NCBI RefSeq assembly: GCF_026262505.1
Contig: NC_067208.1
Span: 15,199,962 to 15,263,961 of the forward strand
Direction: 5' to 3'
Length of the DNA stretch: 64,000 bases
Source: Trichomonas vaginalis G3
Lineage: Eukaryota > Parabasalia > Trichomonadida > Trichomonadidae
Shown: piece after piece, positions 1 to 8,760 of the stretch
Position numbering within the stretch: the stretch's first letter is position 1
Layout of the letters: every line of letters begins with the position of its first letter
Position numbers and translations under genes: made by a program
The notes under the pieces: generated by a model
Told to the model about the DNA's origin: nothing
What the model saw: only the letters and a program-made list of their open reading frames with translations
Databases searched by the model: none

Positions 1-1
1 C

Positions 2-26
2 TGGTGACACATGGTGACCTGGTGAC
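2..26. repeat. Three copies of TGGTGAC at the window edge
   Basis: TGGTGAC occurs at 2-8, 12-18 and 20-26, in GC-richer DNA than the rest of the window. It may belong to a tandem array or element sequence continuing to the left; only this edge is visible. Confidence 0.5.
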
Positions 27-217
27 CCCTTCAGTTCTTCAAAAATAATTAATTATTGAATAACCTAAATCATTTACTCACAATATTTTTGTACAAAACG
101 ACCCCAAGCTTTTAACTTCTTTTCTGCAGTTCATCCATTACTTCATTACCTAATTAATTACAAACATAAAATATATTTAGTTCATTCGGTAAGCCCAGAC
201 CTTTGGGTCAAGCACAT

Positions 218-652
218 TCATTGAACTCTATACCATGCGAATACAGTCATAAATGGTGGCATGTAATCTTTACTTTGTCCCGTTGTTTGTGTATATCCTG
301 AAACGAAATGTGTATGGTTTCCTTCTCCCTGAGTGTCATCCCAGTAACAATTTATAGCAAACTTAACGTCGTCTTTAACATCATATCCTTTACCTTTTGT
401 CATTCCTGACCAATCCCAATATCTATGCTTATGCCAACCTGCTTGAGATGTACTTAAATCTATGTAGTGACTGTGTGCAGGTAAATTTTCACCTGAAATC
501 GTTTTACTTCCTCCTGTTTCCTTTGAAGAGTTTGCACAATACAAAAACCTGTCAACTATTTGTTCCCATGCACCAACACCAAACATTACTTGAGGACCTC
601 TTGCATCCATAGATGTATAAATAGAACCTACTGGGTTCATTAAATCAAACAT
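218..652 (-). CDS. Polinton phage-collar/fibre-tip-like protein
   Basis: A 144-residue protein. It has the motif ENLPAHSHYI near residue 55, further His-containing motifs (WHKHRYW, NHTHFVSG) and the ending YMPPFMTVFAWYRVQ. This His-motif plus 'PPF..V..W.R' ending is the pattern of the collar or receptor-binding tip of phage tail fibres, where histidines often bind metal at the trimer tip. It lies downstream of the fibre-shaft-like gene at 960-1847 on the same strand, so the two may act together as a virion attachment fibre. The start ATG at 652 is clear. The role is inferred from motifs. Confidence 0.6.
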   Translation of the reverse strand: MFDLMNPVGSIYTSMDARGPQVMFGVGAWEQIVDRFLYCANSSKETGGSKTISGENLPAHSHYIDLSTSQAGWHKHRYWDWSGMTKGKGYDVKDDVKFAINCYWDDTQGEGNHTHFVSGYTQTTGQSKDYMPPFMTVFAWYRVQ

Positions 653-699
653 ATGAGATATTATAGGATTGTCTCTTTTGAACTTAAGATATAGTGTAA

Positions 700-963
700 C
701 TATTTCAGGTTTCTTCTGGTTTGTGTCAGAATATTTTTATAATATAATCTTATGTTTTCAGGGTAGGTAAAATCTTGACTATAATATTTATTTCTGTCAT
801 CTGTATAATAATATACTATTCTCGTTTTTTCTATTGCATTATATCTTTTATATCTATAATAATCTAAATATAATGTTAGCTTTTGTTCATCTACATGTGG
901 TGTTCTGTCGTCATCTCCATAGTCATAATAATATGGTGCTGGAGCTGGGTCAGCCAACGTCAT
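700..963 (-). CDS. Polinton small Tyr-rich protein
   Basis: An 87-residue protein very rich in Tyr and Asp (YYYDYGDDD near the N-terminus). Its ATG overlaps the stop of the 960-1847 gene in an ATGA arrangement, so the two are tightly packed and probably co-expressed. No known domain is recognised. Its position between the shaft-like and tip-like genes suggests a fibre accessory role, which is only an inference. Confidence 0.5.
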   Translation of the reverse strand: MTLADPAPAPYYYDYGDDDRTPHVDEQKLTLYLDYYRYKRYNAIEKTRIVYYYTDDRNKYYSQDFTYPENIRLYYKNILTQTRRNLK

Positions 964-1847
964 ACTGCCATTTCATAAACTCTTAAATATTTCTTTTGTT
1001 CGTCTCCATATAAGTTTAAGTAGCAGTTGTTGTCTAATGGAACTTTAACTTGTGTACCATTATTCTTTATATAGCCTACATACATTTCATTGTTATTTTT
1101 CGGAATGAGTTTATACCGTATACCATTTTTTAAGGAGTGTACAAACTCCCATCTAAAATATTTGTTTTCTTCATAGACAGAAACATCCCCAACAATAGTT
1201 TCAATATTTTTTGTTGTTCCTATCAAACTTTGGTATATTTCGTTAACATATGTTTTATCTGCTTTCTTCTCTAACTCATCGTTAACATATGTTTTATCTG
1301 CTTTAAGGTCTAAACATCCTGAAACCCATCCTGTATCAGCTTTAACTTTAAAAGTCTCCAATGTCCATTCATGATACCATTCAACCCTTTCTTTAATTTC
1401 ATTATCTTTTTCATCAACATAAACCAAATTTGCCTTCTTCATTAACTCACTATCCACATATTCCTTATCCGCCCTCTTCATTATGTCATTTAGGAAACCT
1501 TCTATGAATTCCTCATTTAAATTAAATCTTCCAATCTTCAAAACTTTAGGAAATGCATTTAATGCGTAATATCTCTGTTCTTCTGGTGGAATTGATGTTA
1601 TATCATCCGTTATACCTTTAATTTTTGAATTCATAAATAAAATTTCTTTTATATTTGATATCACCGCACCACCTTTGCAAACGAATTCGAAATGTTCATT
1701 TTTCAATACTATCTCCAAATCTCCATATTTCAACCTTTGCGTTTGTTCTGCCGTCTTTGAATTATATGCATATATGGCGTATGTAATGGTCTGAGGGACC
1801 TGGGTGCTTTGTGCCTTAAGTTGTTGTGGTTGCTGTTGTTTAATCAT
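960..1847 (-). CDS. Polinton fibre-shaft-like protein
   Basis: A 295-residue protein. After a Gln-rich N-terminus it has repeats of the type ADKTYVNxELxKK in its middle (about residues 120-210; for example KADKEYVDSELMKKA and KADKTYVNDELEKKA). These Ala-Asp-Lys-x-Tyr-Val heptad-like units are typical of trimeric phage tail-fibre shafts. The C-terminal third is a separate beta-rich segment. It sits in the same direction as the collar-like gene at 218-652. The fibre role is inferred; no metal-binding or catalytic motif is seen. Confidence 0.6.
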   Translation of the reverse strand: MIKQQQPQQLKAQSTQVPQTITYAIYAYNSKTAEQTQRLKYGDLEIVLKNEHFEFVCKGGAVISNIKEILFMNSKIKGITDDITSIPPEEQRYYALNAFPKVLKIGRFNLNEEFIEGFLNDIMKRADKEYVDSELMKKANLVYVDEKDNEIKERVEWYHEWTLETFKVKADTGWVSGCLDLKADKTYVNDELEKKADKTYVNEIYQSLIGTTKNIETIVGDVSVYEENKYFRWEFVHSLKNGIRYKLIPKNNNEMYVGYIKNNGTQVKVPLDNNCYLNLYGDEQKKYLRVYEMAV

Positions 1848-1871
1848 TTATTATGATTTAAAAATAAATAT

Positions 1872-2582
1872 TTAATCTGTTATCTCATCAGCTATTTTTT
1901 CTATTTGAAATTGCCATAATATTTCATTCATGAATTCTAAATCACAATCAAATAGGTCAGTTATTCTAAATTTAATATTTGATAAATCTTTTGAATGAAG
2001 AATAAATGAATTCCCGGATAATTGAAACGGATATGATAAAGAAAATGTGTTTAAGTTGATGGATAAAATGTTTTGTATTGATGGGTAAGAGTTAGGGTCT
2101 AATGTTTGATGTGAAAATCTCATTGGGGTATTAACTTTATCACATTTGATTAAAATGAAATTGGAACCAGTGTCAGAATACAAAACATCCCCAACATCTT
2201 TTTCAAAATTTAATATCCCCAACAATGAACGAAGATGAGGAGTACAAAATTTAATTTTCAGCGGAAATTTAATAAGGTTATTTATTTCATCAAGTTCAAA
2301 AAGTTTATCGGGTTTTGATTTAAAATTTTCTTCATACCATACGATAAATGATTCATTTAAATAACTTAAAATCATGTTAATATCCCATTTCGCTATCACA
2401 TTATTTATATACATATCATACGTTTTTTCATGGTCATCTTTAATAAATGATATATAATCTGAAGGGTCTAAAAGAATGGGATTAAATTTACCACTCACAG
2501 AAACGAGAGTAACATTATAAATTCCGCTAACTGTTAAATTTAATTCACAGCTATTATTCGAAATAATATTGATAATTGACAT
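1872..2582 (-). CDS. Polinton protein of unknown function
   Basis: A 236-residue Asn/Ile/Ser-rich protein with no recognised domain. It begins at the ATG at 2582 and is divergent from the gene starting at 2602, with only 19 bases between the two start codons, so the two must share a very small control region. Predicted beta-rich segments and its place beside the fibre genes make a virion-structural role possible, but this is not shown by the sequence. Confidence 0.5.
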   Translation of the reverse strand: MSIINIISNNSCELNLTVSGIYNVTLVSVSGKFNPILLDPSDYISFIKDDHEKTYDMYINNVIAKWDINMILSYLNESFIVWYEENFKSKPDKLFELDEINNLIKFPLKIKFCTPHLRSLLGILNFEKDVGDVLYSDTGSNFILIKCDKVNTPMRFSHQTLDPNSYPSIQNILSINLNTFSLSYPFQLSGNSFILHSKDLSNIKFRITDLFDCDLEFMNEILWQFQIEKIADEITD

Positions 2583-2601
2583 TTTTATTACGATTAAAAA
2601 T

Positions 2602-3081
2602 ATGGTAAAGCGTTATTTTCCAGTGATAAATAAAACTAGAATAAGATTACCTCAAGAATTCATAAATTCAACGAATAAGAAATTCATTCATGTTATAAAT
2701 TTTAGTGTTTTCAGAAAATATGAGTCAATGTCATATTCATCAACAGGTTATATTTCACTTCATTCAAATTTAGTTCAATCAAACCCATATAATGACCATT
2801 TCATAAGATTTTCAGATGGTATTAAAAATGTAATTGATAGATTAAAATATGAACAGATTGACAATATCGAATTTTTGGAATTTTGGTTTAAATATCCTGA
2901 TGGAAAAAAGATTGAAGTTAAAGATAAAGCTGATACTATAACAAAAACAATTACAATGACCGATCCAGATAGTGGGGAACAAAAAGAAATAAAACAAACG
3001 ATAGAAACTGGTGAAAGGTCAATTATTATTGATTATGATTCAAAGGATTATTATTCGATAATGTTAATGCTTGAATATTAA
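2602..3081 (+). CDS. Polinton protein of unknown function
   Basis: About 159 residues from the first in-frame ATG at 2602; an upstream TTG at 2569 is an unlikely start. The N-terminus is basic (MVKRYFPVINKTRIRL). The C-terminal half has many Lys/Asp/Thr residues in a beta-type pattern and ends MLMLEY. The 3' end overlaps the end of the convergent gene at 3078-3776 by four bases. No domain is recognised. Confidence 0.5.
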   Translation: MVKRYFPVINKTRIRLPQEFINSTNKKFIHVINFSVFRKYESMSYSSTGYISLHSNLVQSNPYNDHFIRFSDGIKNVIDRLKYEQIDNIEFLEFWFKYPDGKKIEVKDKADTITKTITMTDPDSGEQKEIKQTIETGERSIIIDYDSKDYYSIMLMLEY

Positions 3082-3776
3082 ATAGCCTTAACAAAGAATT
3101 TTTCAAGTGATATTTTATATTCATCAACTATTTTATTATAAATATCATTATATGTTAAATGAAGTTCAGTTGTTGTTCCGTTCTTTGATATCTTAATTGT
3201 GCTAATATCCTTTATAGGATTTATTTTTGCAACTGTTCCGCAGCATGAAACCTCATCATCTATGAAAAATTGAATCTTAACGTCTGAATCTTGAACATCA
3301 CAAAGAATGGCGATAATGTGAATTAATGATTCATAAGGTAAAATAATTAAACCGGATTGGTCAATTAAATTTATTATTGAATCATAATTATTAATTATTA
3401 TATCACGGTAAATTTTCATTAATTCAGAATTAATGTCTATTTTATATGGCGCATTGCGACTGGAATCGTAGATTCCTGGGTTCTCGATGTTTGATGAAAG
3501 AGGTGGGGGGTATGTTGGATAAGTGGGAATTTCAACAGGTTCTTTACCGGGTTCAGATAAAATGATTGGGTCTCCATCTTCTTTATTTTGCTCCTCCTCC
3601 TTTTTCGGTAAGTCACGAGTTAATAAATTTGGTTGAGTTGCTGACCTTGTTAATTCAGGGCTAACATTAACTTTAACATTTTGAATAATTCGTGATTTAT
3701 CATCATTTACGTTATAACCAACCGTAATCTCTGCTTTTGCGTTAGTGTTCTTTTGACTTGTGAAACGTCTTCTCAT
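3078..3776 (-). CDS. Polinton Pro-rich linker protein, unknown function
   Basis: A 232-residue protein with a basic N-terminus (MRRRFTSQK), a Pro/Glu-rich middle (about residues 55-100, including PTYPTYPPPLS) and a globular C-terminal half. A proline-rich spacer joining two parts is common in minor virion proteins, but nothing identifies this one. It overlaps the convergent gene at 2602-3081 by four bases. Confidence 0.5.
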   Translation of the reverse strand: MRRRFTSQKNTNAKAEITVGYNVNDDKSRIIQNVKVNVSPELTRSATQPNLLTRDLPKKEEEQNKEDGDPIILSEPGKEPVEIPTYPTYPPPLSSNIENPGIYDSSRNAPYKIDINSELMKIYRDIIINNYDSIINLIDQSGLIILPYESLIHIIAILCDVQDSDVKIQFFIDDEVSCCGTVAKINPIKDISTIKISKNGTTTELHLTYNDIYNKIVDEYKISLEKFFVKAI

Positions 3777-3860
3777 TTATAATTGAATAAAAAAAAGAAA
3801 AATATATTTAAAGTTTTATTTAGTTGTTACGGTAATATCCCAAGGTTCATCATTGTTTGC

Positions 3861-4394
3861 TTATACTTTCTTTGTAACTGCACCAATTATGTTATTGATA
3901 TTGCTTTGAGTTTCTTCCAGTCTTATTTTATCATTTACAATATCTTTAATCATTTCATTACATGCATTCTTAAAACCATCTGATTTTTCTAATTTACGTC
4001 TATCACTTTCTTTAATTAAATCAAAGTTATAACCTTGTTGAGAATAAAGTGGTTTCTTTATCAATTCCTTGAACGCTTCTGAAAGTGAAGATGAAGAAAT
4101 TCTTGCCACTTGAATTGGTTTAAATTCTGCTTTCATTGCTTCTTTCTGTTCATTGAACACTGGATCGAATAAAGCAACTTTAAAGAATTTCTTAGCTGGA
4201 ATTTCAGGTCTAATATTTGCATATTGACCATCAAACTGATTAACATATCGTGGTAATCCATCCGGTCCCTCTTCAATAGCATTTAATTCTTCATTGAAAT
4301 AAGAATATGGATTATGACGGTATGAATTAATTGGACCATTTTCACCTTCTCCAATGTATTGTTTAACAGCTTTTCCATTTTCATCAAATTGCAT
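3861..4394 (-). CDS. Polinton protein, possible minor structural protein
   Basis: A 177-residue frame starting MQFDENGKAVKQYIGEGENGP. The N-terminal part contains Tyr/Asn-rich short motifs, followed by a Lys/Glu-rich helical half. Similar motifs of the type 'DENG..Y' recur in the adjoining stretch to its right, so it is part of a larger element region that is not intact. No domain is recognised. Confidence 0.4.
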   Translation of the reverse strand: MQFDENGKAVKQYIGEGENGPINSYRHNPYSYFNEELNAIEEGPDGLPRYVNQFDGQYANIRPEIPAKKFFKVALFDPVFNEQKEAMKAEFKPIQVARISSSSLSEAFKELIKKPLYSQQGYNFDLIKESDRRKLEKSDGFKNACNEMIKDIVNDKIRLEETQSNINNIIGAVTKKV

Positions 4395-4798
4395 AGGATA
4401 ACGTTCATTATATGCTTTACGTTTAGGATAATCAGTTATAGTTAATTTATACCATTTATGACTTTAATATTACCTTGACCATCAGTAACGAAAACTTCAT
4501 TTATACCATCAGGTTTTCCATTTGGACCCGTAATGTCTGCTTCGTGTGCTTCCCAATTTGGACCATGACGTTTGGCATATGCTTGAGCTTCTGGTAATGT
4601 TAAAACGTTTCTCATTTGTTTAACATCTTTTGAAGACCAGCAACAATATGAACTAATTCTTTCATTCCGTCTGGAACTTTCATAGTTCTATTATATGCAC
4701 CCTTTTTGTTTGTCCCTTGTTTTAATGGAACCTGTAGAAGATTTGCTATTTCTGTCATGTTTAATTATAAATAAAAAATAAAAATTAATTATAAAAAG
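4395..4798. other. Polinton interior without an intact gene
   Basis: About 400 bases between two minus-strand frames. Codon-like composition continues on the minus strand, so this looks like decayed coding sequence of the element rather than spacer. Confidence 0.4.
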
Positions 4799-5011
4799 TT
4801 AATCAAATTTAACACTTCCTTTATTTAAATCAACTATTATTTTTCCATGTTCACCTAATTGCTGATATTGTGTGTAAAGTTCATTAATGCTCATTGGTAA
4901 ATTCACTTGATAAAGCATAACGTTCAACTGTTGACGACTAAACCACTGAAAATGAAAAGGGTGATTTGATTTAATGTTTGTGCTTAATGCTTTGAAGTAT
5001 TGAACAGCCAT
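4799..5011 (-). CDS. Polinton small protein of unknown function
   Basis: A 70-residue frame from an ATG at 5011, starting MAVQYFKALS, rich in Gln and aromatic residues, with no recognised domain. It lies between the ATPase remnant and the decayed stretch, on the same strand as both. It could be a genuine small gene or a remnant. Confidence 0.35.
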   Translation of the reverse strand: MAVQYFKALSTNIKSNHPFHFQWFSRQQLNVMLYQVNLPMSINELYTQYQQLGEHGKIIVDLNKGSVKFD

Positions 5012-5090
5012 GAAGAATGAACACTGAATGTGTCGACATTGAGTTAATAATGATTAAAATATGATTTCTCATTTGTTATTAGTTTTGATT

Positions 5091-5605
5091 TCACGCATCA
5101 TCTAGAAAAATGAGTGAATGCAAAAATTCTCTATCAAAATTTGAAATAGAAAGTGTTTCAAATAATTCATCCCGTTGTTTATCAATAATTTTATCCTCTA
5201 ATCCTTGCTTCTTGATTGTATTATATAATTCTTTATACATTAAAAAGTTTTTTAAATAATCTTCTGCTTCTTCTTGTGATAAATAAATAATTGGAATTTT
5301 GATTAAATGCTTTAAAGATTCAAATGTATCATCTGAAGGTGAACCTGAACGGTTGATATAAATTAACACATGTGAATGGGGGAAGTGTTAGCAATAATGA
5401 TAATTTGTTTTAATATCGTTAATGTTTTACCTTTATTTTGTTTACCAATTGCTGCAGTGATTGAATTTAAGTAACATTCAGAATATGGAATTTTCATTAA
5501 TTTTTCCTTAGATAGAGCATTTCTATTATCACTCAATGCTTCATTAATCATATCATCTACGTATGTATTATATACTCCTGCTAATTCTTCAGAATTGAAA
5601 TCCAT
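5091..5605 (-). pseudogene. Polinton packaging-ATPase-like remnant
   Basis: This part of the element carries a Walker-A-type motif, GKQNKGKT (GxxxxGKT), on the minus strand near 5440-5465. Further left, near 5091-5105, a hydrophobic run ending in Asp-Asp resembles a Walker B strand. Polintons encode an A32-like FtsK/HerA genome-packaging ATPase beside the capsid genes, and the neighbouring capsid frames agree with that. The part appears broken and shorter than a complete family member. Assignment rests on these motifs and on position. Confidence 0.55.
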
Positions 5606-5629
5606 TTAATCAAAAATAAATTTATAATT

Positions 5630-6508
5630 TTAAACATTTCTATTCATCAATATTTCATCATATGAACTTCTATACTGTGGTGGTGTACCTGTTGGATGAT
5701 ATTTCAAACCTTCATCCGGTGTCCATGTCCAATACGTAGTCCTAGTAAACCAAACCTGAGGAGGATTTGTCACCTTTGAACAGTAAGTGTCATTTTCACC
5801 CTGAATGATTGGATAAGCTTTCACTTGTACTGTAACTTGTGAGTTGAAAGTTTCTAATCCATCAAAGAATATACCCGCTCCATCACGTTGAACTGGAATA
5901 GTGCATAAGAATGAAGTTTGGTCTTTCCATGTTCTAGCTAATGGCGTGCCATTATCATCATTCAGTGGTCTAGTTAATGAGTCCTCGTATTCTTCTGTGC
6001 ATTCATTCACTCCATCTAAATCAGAAGCTTGAAGCATACGTGTAAAGAATATGTCACCCACTGTGGTCATCGCTTGATCGGGGAAGTTTCTGGAATCTAT
6101 AGTGACCTGAAGACCTCGAAGCATTGGATTTTCTAAAACTGTTCTTTGCATTGCATTCTTCGGAAATGTTAACACAACATCTGTAACATTATGAAGAGCG
6201 TATGAGAAATCTGAGCTAATACCTTCAGGAGTGATGCAACCTCCATTTAGTGAACGAACGTCAATATGTTGAGCTGGAATCATGAATGGATCTTCCTTAC
6301 TGAATAAACGTGGTATTGCTTTAACTGATTCTTCAATTAAACCGTATCCTGGTGTAATGCATTTATCCTCTAAAACTTCCATCTTTGTGCATGAAATAAT
6401 AACGTCATCAACTGTTGCGTCAGCAGATGTAGCGGCTAAGCTTGTAATTAATTTGGCAGGAAGTCCGATTTGTTGGAATTTGCGATCATATTTATAAACA
6501 TGATTCAT
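5630..6508 (-). CDS. Polinton capsid-module protein
   Basis: A 292-residue frame from the ATG at 6508. It is rich in beta-forming stretches, Pro, Thr, Asn and aromatics (for example QVWFTRTTYWTWTP near the end) and has few charged helices. This composition suits a jelly-roll capsid protein. It lies beside the packaging-ATPase remnant, as in other Polintons, and next to 6595-7269 on the same strand. The capsid module appears to be incomplete or in pieces. I infer a capsid role from composition and order; no sequence search was possible. Confidence 0.5.
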   Translation of the reverse strand: MNHVYKYDRKFQQIGLPAKLITSLAATSADATVDDVIISCTKMEVLEDKCITPGYGLIEESVKAIPRLFSKEDPFMIPAQHIDVRSLNGGCITPEGISSDFSYALHNVTDVVLTFPKNAMQRTVLENPMLRGLQVTIDSRNFPDQAMTTVGDIFFTRMLQASDLDGVNECTEEYEDSLTRPLNDDNGTPLARTWKDQTSFLCTIPVQRDGAGIFFDGLETFNSQVTVQVKAYPIIQGENDTYCSKVTNPPQVWFTRTTYWTWTPDEGLKYHPTGTPPQYRSSYDEILMNRNV

Positions 6509-6594
6509 AATCTTTTCATAATTTTCATCAGTTATCTTTTCATAAACGTAATTTTGTAAATCAGCAACTCTTAACGGGTCAACCTGACAAAATA

Positions 6595-7269
6595 CTAAAG
6601 TATCCCTGAAAACATAATATTTAAGAATGATTCACCAAATGATTTAGGATAATCATCGAACGCCTGAAATGCTAACAAATCATTTACCGGAATAATCATA
6701 TCAAAAGTGACATCAACTTCTTCATTTGCTTTCTTGAAAACTTCTGAAGGGTCAATATATTTACCACATACTGAGTTATCATATTTTTGAACATTATTAT
6801 ATAACGAATGAACAAACTTTTTAACTTTCCTTTCTGATTTTGGTTTATATGTTGCAAATGCGAAAGATTCACGGGCGCAATCCATCTGAAGATAACCGGC
6901 ATCACCTCTTTCGGTTTCTACTTCTAATTGTTTAAAGCTTTGATTTGATGATTTGTAACCAACGAATAAACGCATGCATTTAAAAGCGGCATCACATGTG
7001 AAAGCTTTATTTGAAACTAGAGTTGCTTTAACTTTGCGTTTAATATATGTGTCACCTAATTGGTTCACATCATGAGCCGGATTTGTAATTCTTAAATGAG
7101 TTTGTTTATCATCAAAATATGGAGCATCAGAGTCATAGCATGAACTTTCAAGTTCTCTATAATATCTTCTACCGTCATTCTTTGCGAATATTTCATTTAT
7201 CTTTTCGAATGAATGAAACACATTTCCATTAATCGGTTTAGTGTTTGGCACCAAATAGTTAGTCGTCAT
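6595..7269 (-). CDS. Polinton capsid-module protein
   Basis: A 224-residue frame from the ATG at 7269, beginning MTTNYLVPNTKPINGN. It is beta-rich, with Asp/Tyr/Ser-rich loops and little helix, as expected for a jelly-roll fold. It lies just upstream of 5630-6508 on the same strand, and both are placed where Polintons keep the major capsid gene. The module appears broken. A capsid assignment is an inference from context. Confidence 0.5.
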   Translation of the reverse strand: MTTNYLVPNTKPINGNVFHSFEKINEIFAKNDGRRYYRELESSCYDSDAPYFDDKQTHLRITNPAHDVNQLGDTYIKRKVKATLVSNKAFTCDAAFKCMRLFVGYKSSNQSFKQLEVETERGDAGYLQMDCARESFAFATYKPKSERKVKKFVHSLYNNVQKYDNSVCGKYIDPSEVFKKANEEVDVTFDMIIPVNDLLAFQAFDDYPKSFGESFLNIMFSGIL

Positions 7270-7338
7270 TTATTAATAAATAAAAAATCAAAATTAAAAG
7301 ATGAAAATGAATTTTTAATTTTAATGAAATAATCAACT

Positions 7339-7554
7339 ATGGCTGCAGGTATATTTAAGAAACTGTGGGATAGAGTAAAAAGAGGAGCGAGTAAAGTTTG
7401 GGAAACATTGAAGAAGGGGGCAAATTGGATATTTAAGAATAAAGAAGCAATTAGTGACGTTGCTGAATCAATAACGCCAAAAGCCGCCCCAATAAGAGAA
7501 ATATTAAATAAAGGAGAAAAAGTTTATCAAAGACTTCAACCGATACTAAGATAA
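7339..7554 (+). CDS. Polinton small amphipathic protein A
   Basis: A 71-residue, strongly basic protein from the ATG at 7339. Its N-terminus MAAGIFKKLWDRVKRGASK can form an amphipathic helix with Trp, Ile, Leu and Phe on one face and Lys/Arg on the other. The same N-terminal pattern starts the convergent protein at 7579-7815. Small amphipathic virion proteins of DNA viruses (for example adenovirus pVI) perturb membranes during entry, which is one possible role here and an inference. The stop at 7554 is 24 bases from the end of the convergent gene. Confidence 0.5.
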   Translation: MAAGIFKKLWDRVKRGASKVWETLKKGANWIFKNKEAISDVAESITPKAAPIREILNKGEKVYQRLQPILR

Positions 7555-7578
7555 AAATAATATTTATTTATTTTTCCA

Positions 7579-7815
7579 CTATCTACCTCCTATTTTATTA
7601 AGTATTCCTTCAGCAATTCCACCAATTGCGTTACCTGCTTGTGCTCCCATCGCCGGATTACCTGCTTTAGTACCTAATACTCCACCTATGATAGTTCCTG
7701 CCGTTTTCGCTACTGGTGCTAAAAAGTTTGCTACAGGTTTAATAATCTTTTTATAAACCCAACCCGCAGCTTTCTTAATTCCATCCCATATTTTTTTAAA
7801 GAATCCTGCCGCCAT
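7579..7815 (-). CDS. Polinton small amphipathic, Gly/Ala-rich protein B
   Basis: A 78-residue protein. I choose the ATG at 7815, although an ATG lies further upstream, because the resulting N-terminus MAAGFFKKIWDGIKKAAGW matches protein A at 7339-7554 almost position for position. The N-terminus is an amphipathic basic helix. The second half is Gly/Ala-rich (GTIIGGVLGTKAG, IGGIAEGI), like membrane-inserting or holin-like segments. It lies beside the capsid module. A membrane-active virion role is an inference. Confidence 0.5.
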   Translation of the reverse strand: MAAGFFKKIWDGIKKAAGWVYKKIIKPVANFLAPVAKTAGTIIGGVLGTKAGNPAMGAQAGNAIGGIAEGILNKIGGR

Positions 7816-7882
7816 TTCTGATTTAATATTAATTAAAAAAATATATTTCATCACTTATATTCTAATTTTTATTTAATGATAA

Positions 7883-8263
7883 ATGAAACCAATTTTAAAA
7901 ATAAATGAAACAGACGAGGAAGAAATAAATGAAAGTGAAAATGTTCAACAAAAAATAAACGTTGTTAAACCAATTACTGAAATAAAAATTTTTTCATCTG
8001 TTGAAGAATTTAATGACTATTATGCTAACAATAAAAAATTATTTGAAGAATTGACAACATGTAAATTGAATAAAATGTTTAAAGTTGATGGATTCAAAAT
8101 TTCAAAAATAAAAGGAGTGGTTAGTTTGAAATCTATTCCTCAATCAAGAATCACCTCATTAATGAAAATAGATGATTTAACAAAAAGAATAGAAATTATT
8201 GAAGAGCGAATAAATCAAATTATTGATTTCATAAATCATGACTCGTTGAGCCCGGGTCCTTAA
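7883..8263 (+). CDS. Polinton small acidic protein, unknown function
   Basis: A 126-residue protein from the ATG at 7883. The N-terminus is Glu/Asn-rich (NETDEEEINESENV). The C-terminal third (about residues 95-118) looks like a short coiled coil (KIDDLTKRIEIIEERINQI). It ends in a four-base overlap with the convergent gene at 8260-8739. No domain is recognised. Confidence 0.5.
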   Translation: MKPILKINETDEEEINESENVQQKINVVKPITEIKIFSSVEEFNDYYANNKKLFEELTTCKLNKMFKVDGFKISKIKGVVSLKSIPQSRITSLMKIDDLTKRIEIIEERINQIIDFINHDSLSPGP

Positions 8264-8739
8264 AGCCCATCACTGAGTTCAAGGTTATATTCATCAAATA
8301 TTTCATTATTAAATGCAACTTCTGCTAGTTTATTTATTTTTTCAATACGATCATTTGAAAGTCTATCGTTTAATTTTTTCTGAAGTTTTTCATTTTCTAG
8401 TTCTGAAACTTTATTTGGATGATATGTAAATTCATGAAATTCTTTGGCCTCGGTTTTGATCATTAATTTACAAAGAACTTTTGTGGTTGGAATTCGTTTG
8501 AACCATTTATTAGTTATATTCGTTATATATTCAATATCTGGAATTAATTCCCAAATTTTTGCATTTTCAATTAATTTATTATCAAATGCAAAAGCAATGG
8601 GTTTAATATTATGTTTACCTTTATAATATAAACTTTCTACATAATCATCGAAATAAACATCTACTTGTTTAACATTTTCAAGAATTGGTGAAAGAGCATC
8701 CATTAATTGATTGACGGTTACGAATCTTGATCCACTCAT
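8260..8739 (-). CDS. Polinton outermost protein, unknown function
   Basis: A 159-residue protein from the ATG at 8739. It has a mixed fold, with a Lys/Glu/Asn-rich helical segment near residues 110-140 (SELENEKLQKKLNDRL). It is the last recognisable element gene on the right; beyond it the DNA becomes plain AT-rich spacer. No known domain is seen. Confidence 0.45.
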   Translation of the reverse strand: MSGSRFVTVNQLMDALSPILENVKQVDVYFDDYVESLYYKGKHNIKPIAFAFDNKLIENAKIWELIPDIEYITNITNKWFKRIPTTKVLCKLMIKTEAKEFHEFTYHPNKVSELENEKLQKKLNDRLSNDRIEKINKLAEVAFNNEIFDEYNLELSDGL

Positions 8740-8760
8740 TTTCTTACGAATTAAAAAAAT

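Larger units (their letters stand above)
1..8760. mobile_element. Polinton/Maverick element, partial (capsid-side part)
   Basis: This block of short, mostly minus-strand frames differs from the host genes to its right. It carries phage-fibre/collar-like proteins, a P-loop packaging-ATPase remnant and a capsid module, the set known from trichomonad Mavericks. No B-family polymerase, retroviral-type integrase or recognisable protease lies in the window, so the element either runs off the left edge or is partial. The right end is estimated near 8760, after the last element-like gene; no terminal inverted repeat could be paired. The visible part is broken at about two to four places, yet many frames are still open, which suggests a fairly young copy. 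Family assignment comes from gene content and motifs and is an inference. Confidence 0.72.

Noticed and set aside
1-8760. Integrated bacteriophage
   Set aside because: Fibre-like proteins alone suggested it, but the capsid-module layout, packaging-ATPase type and host context fit a Polinton better.
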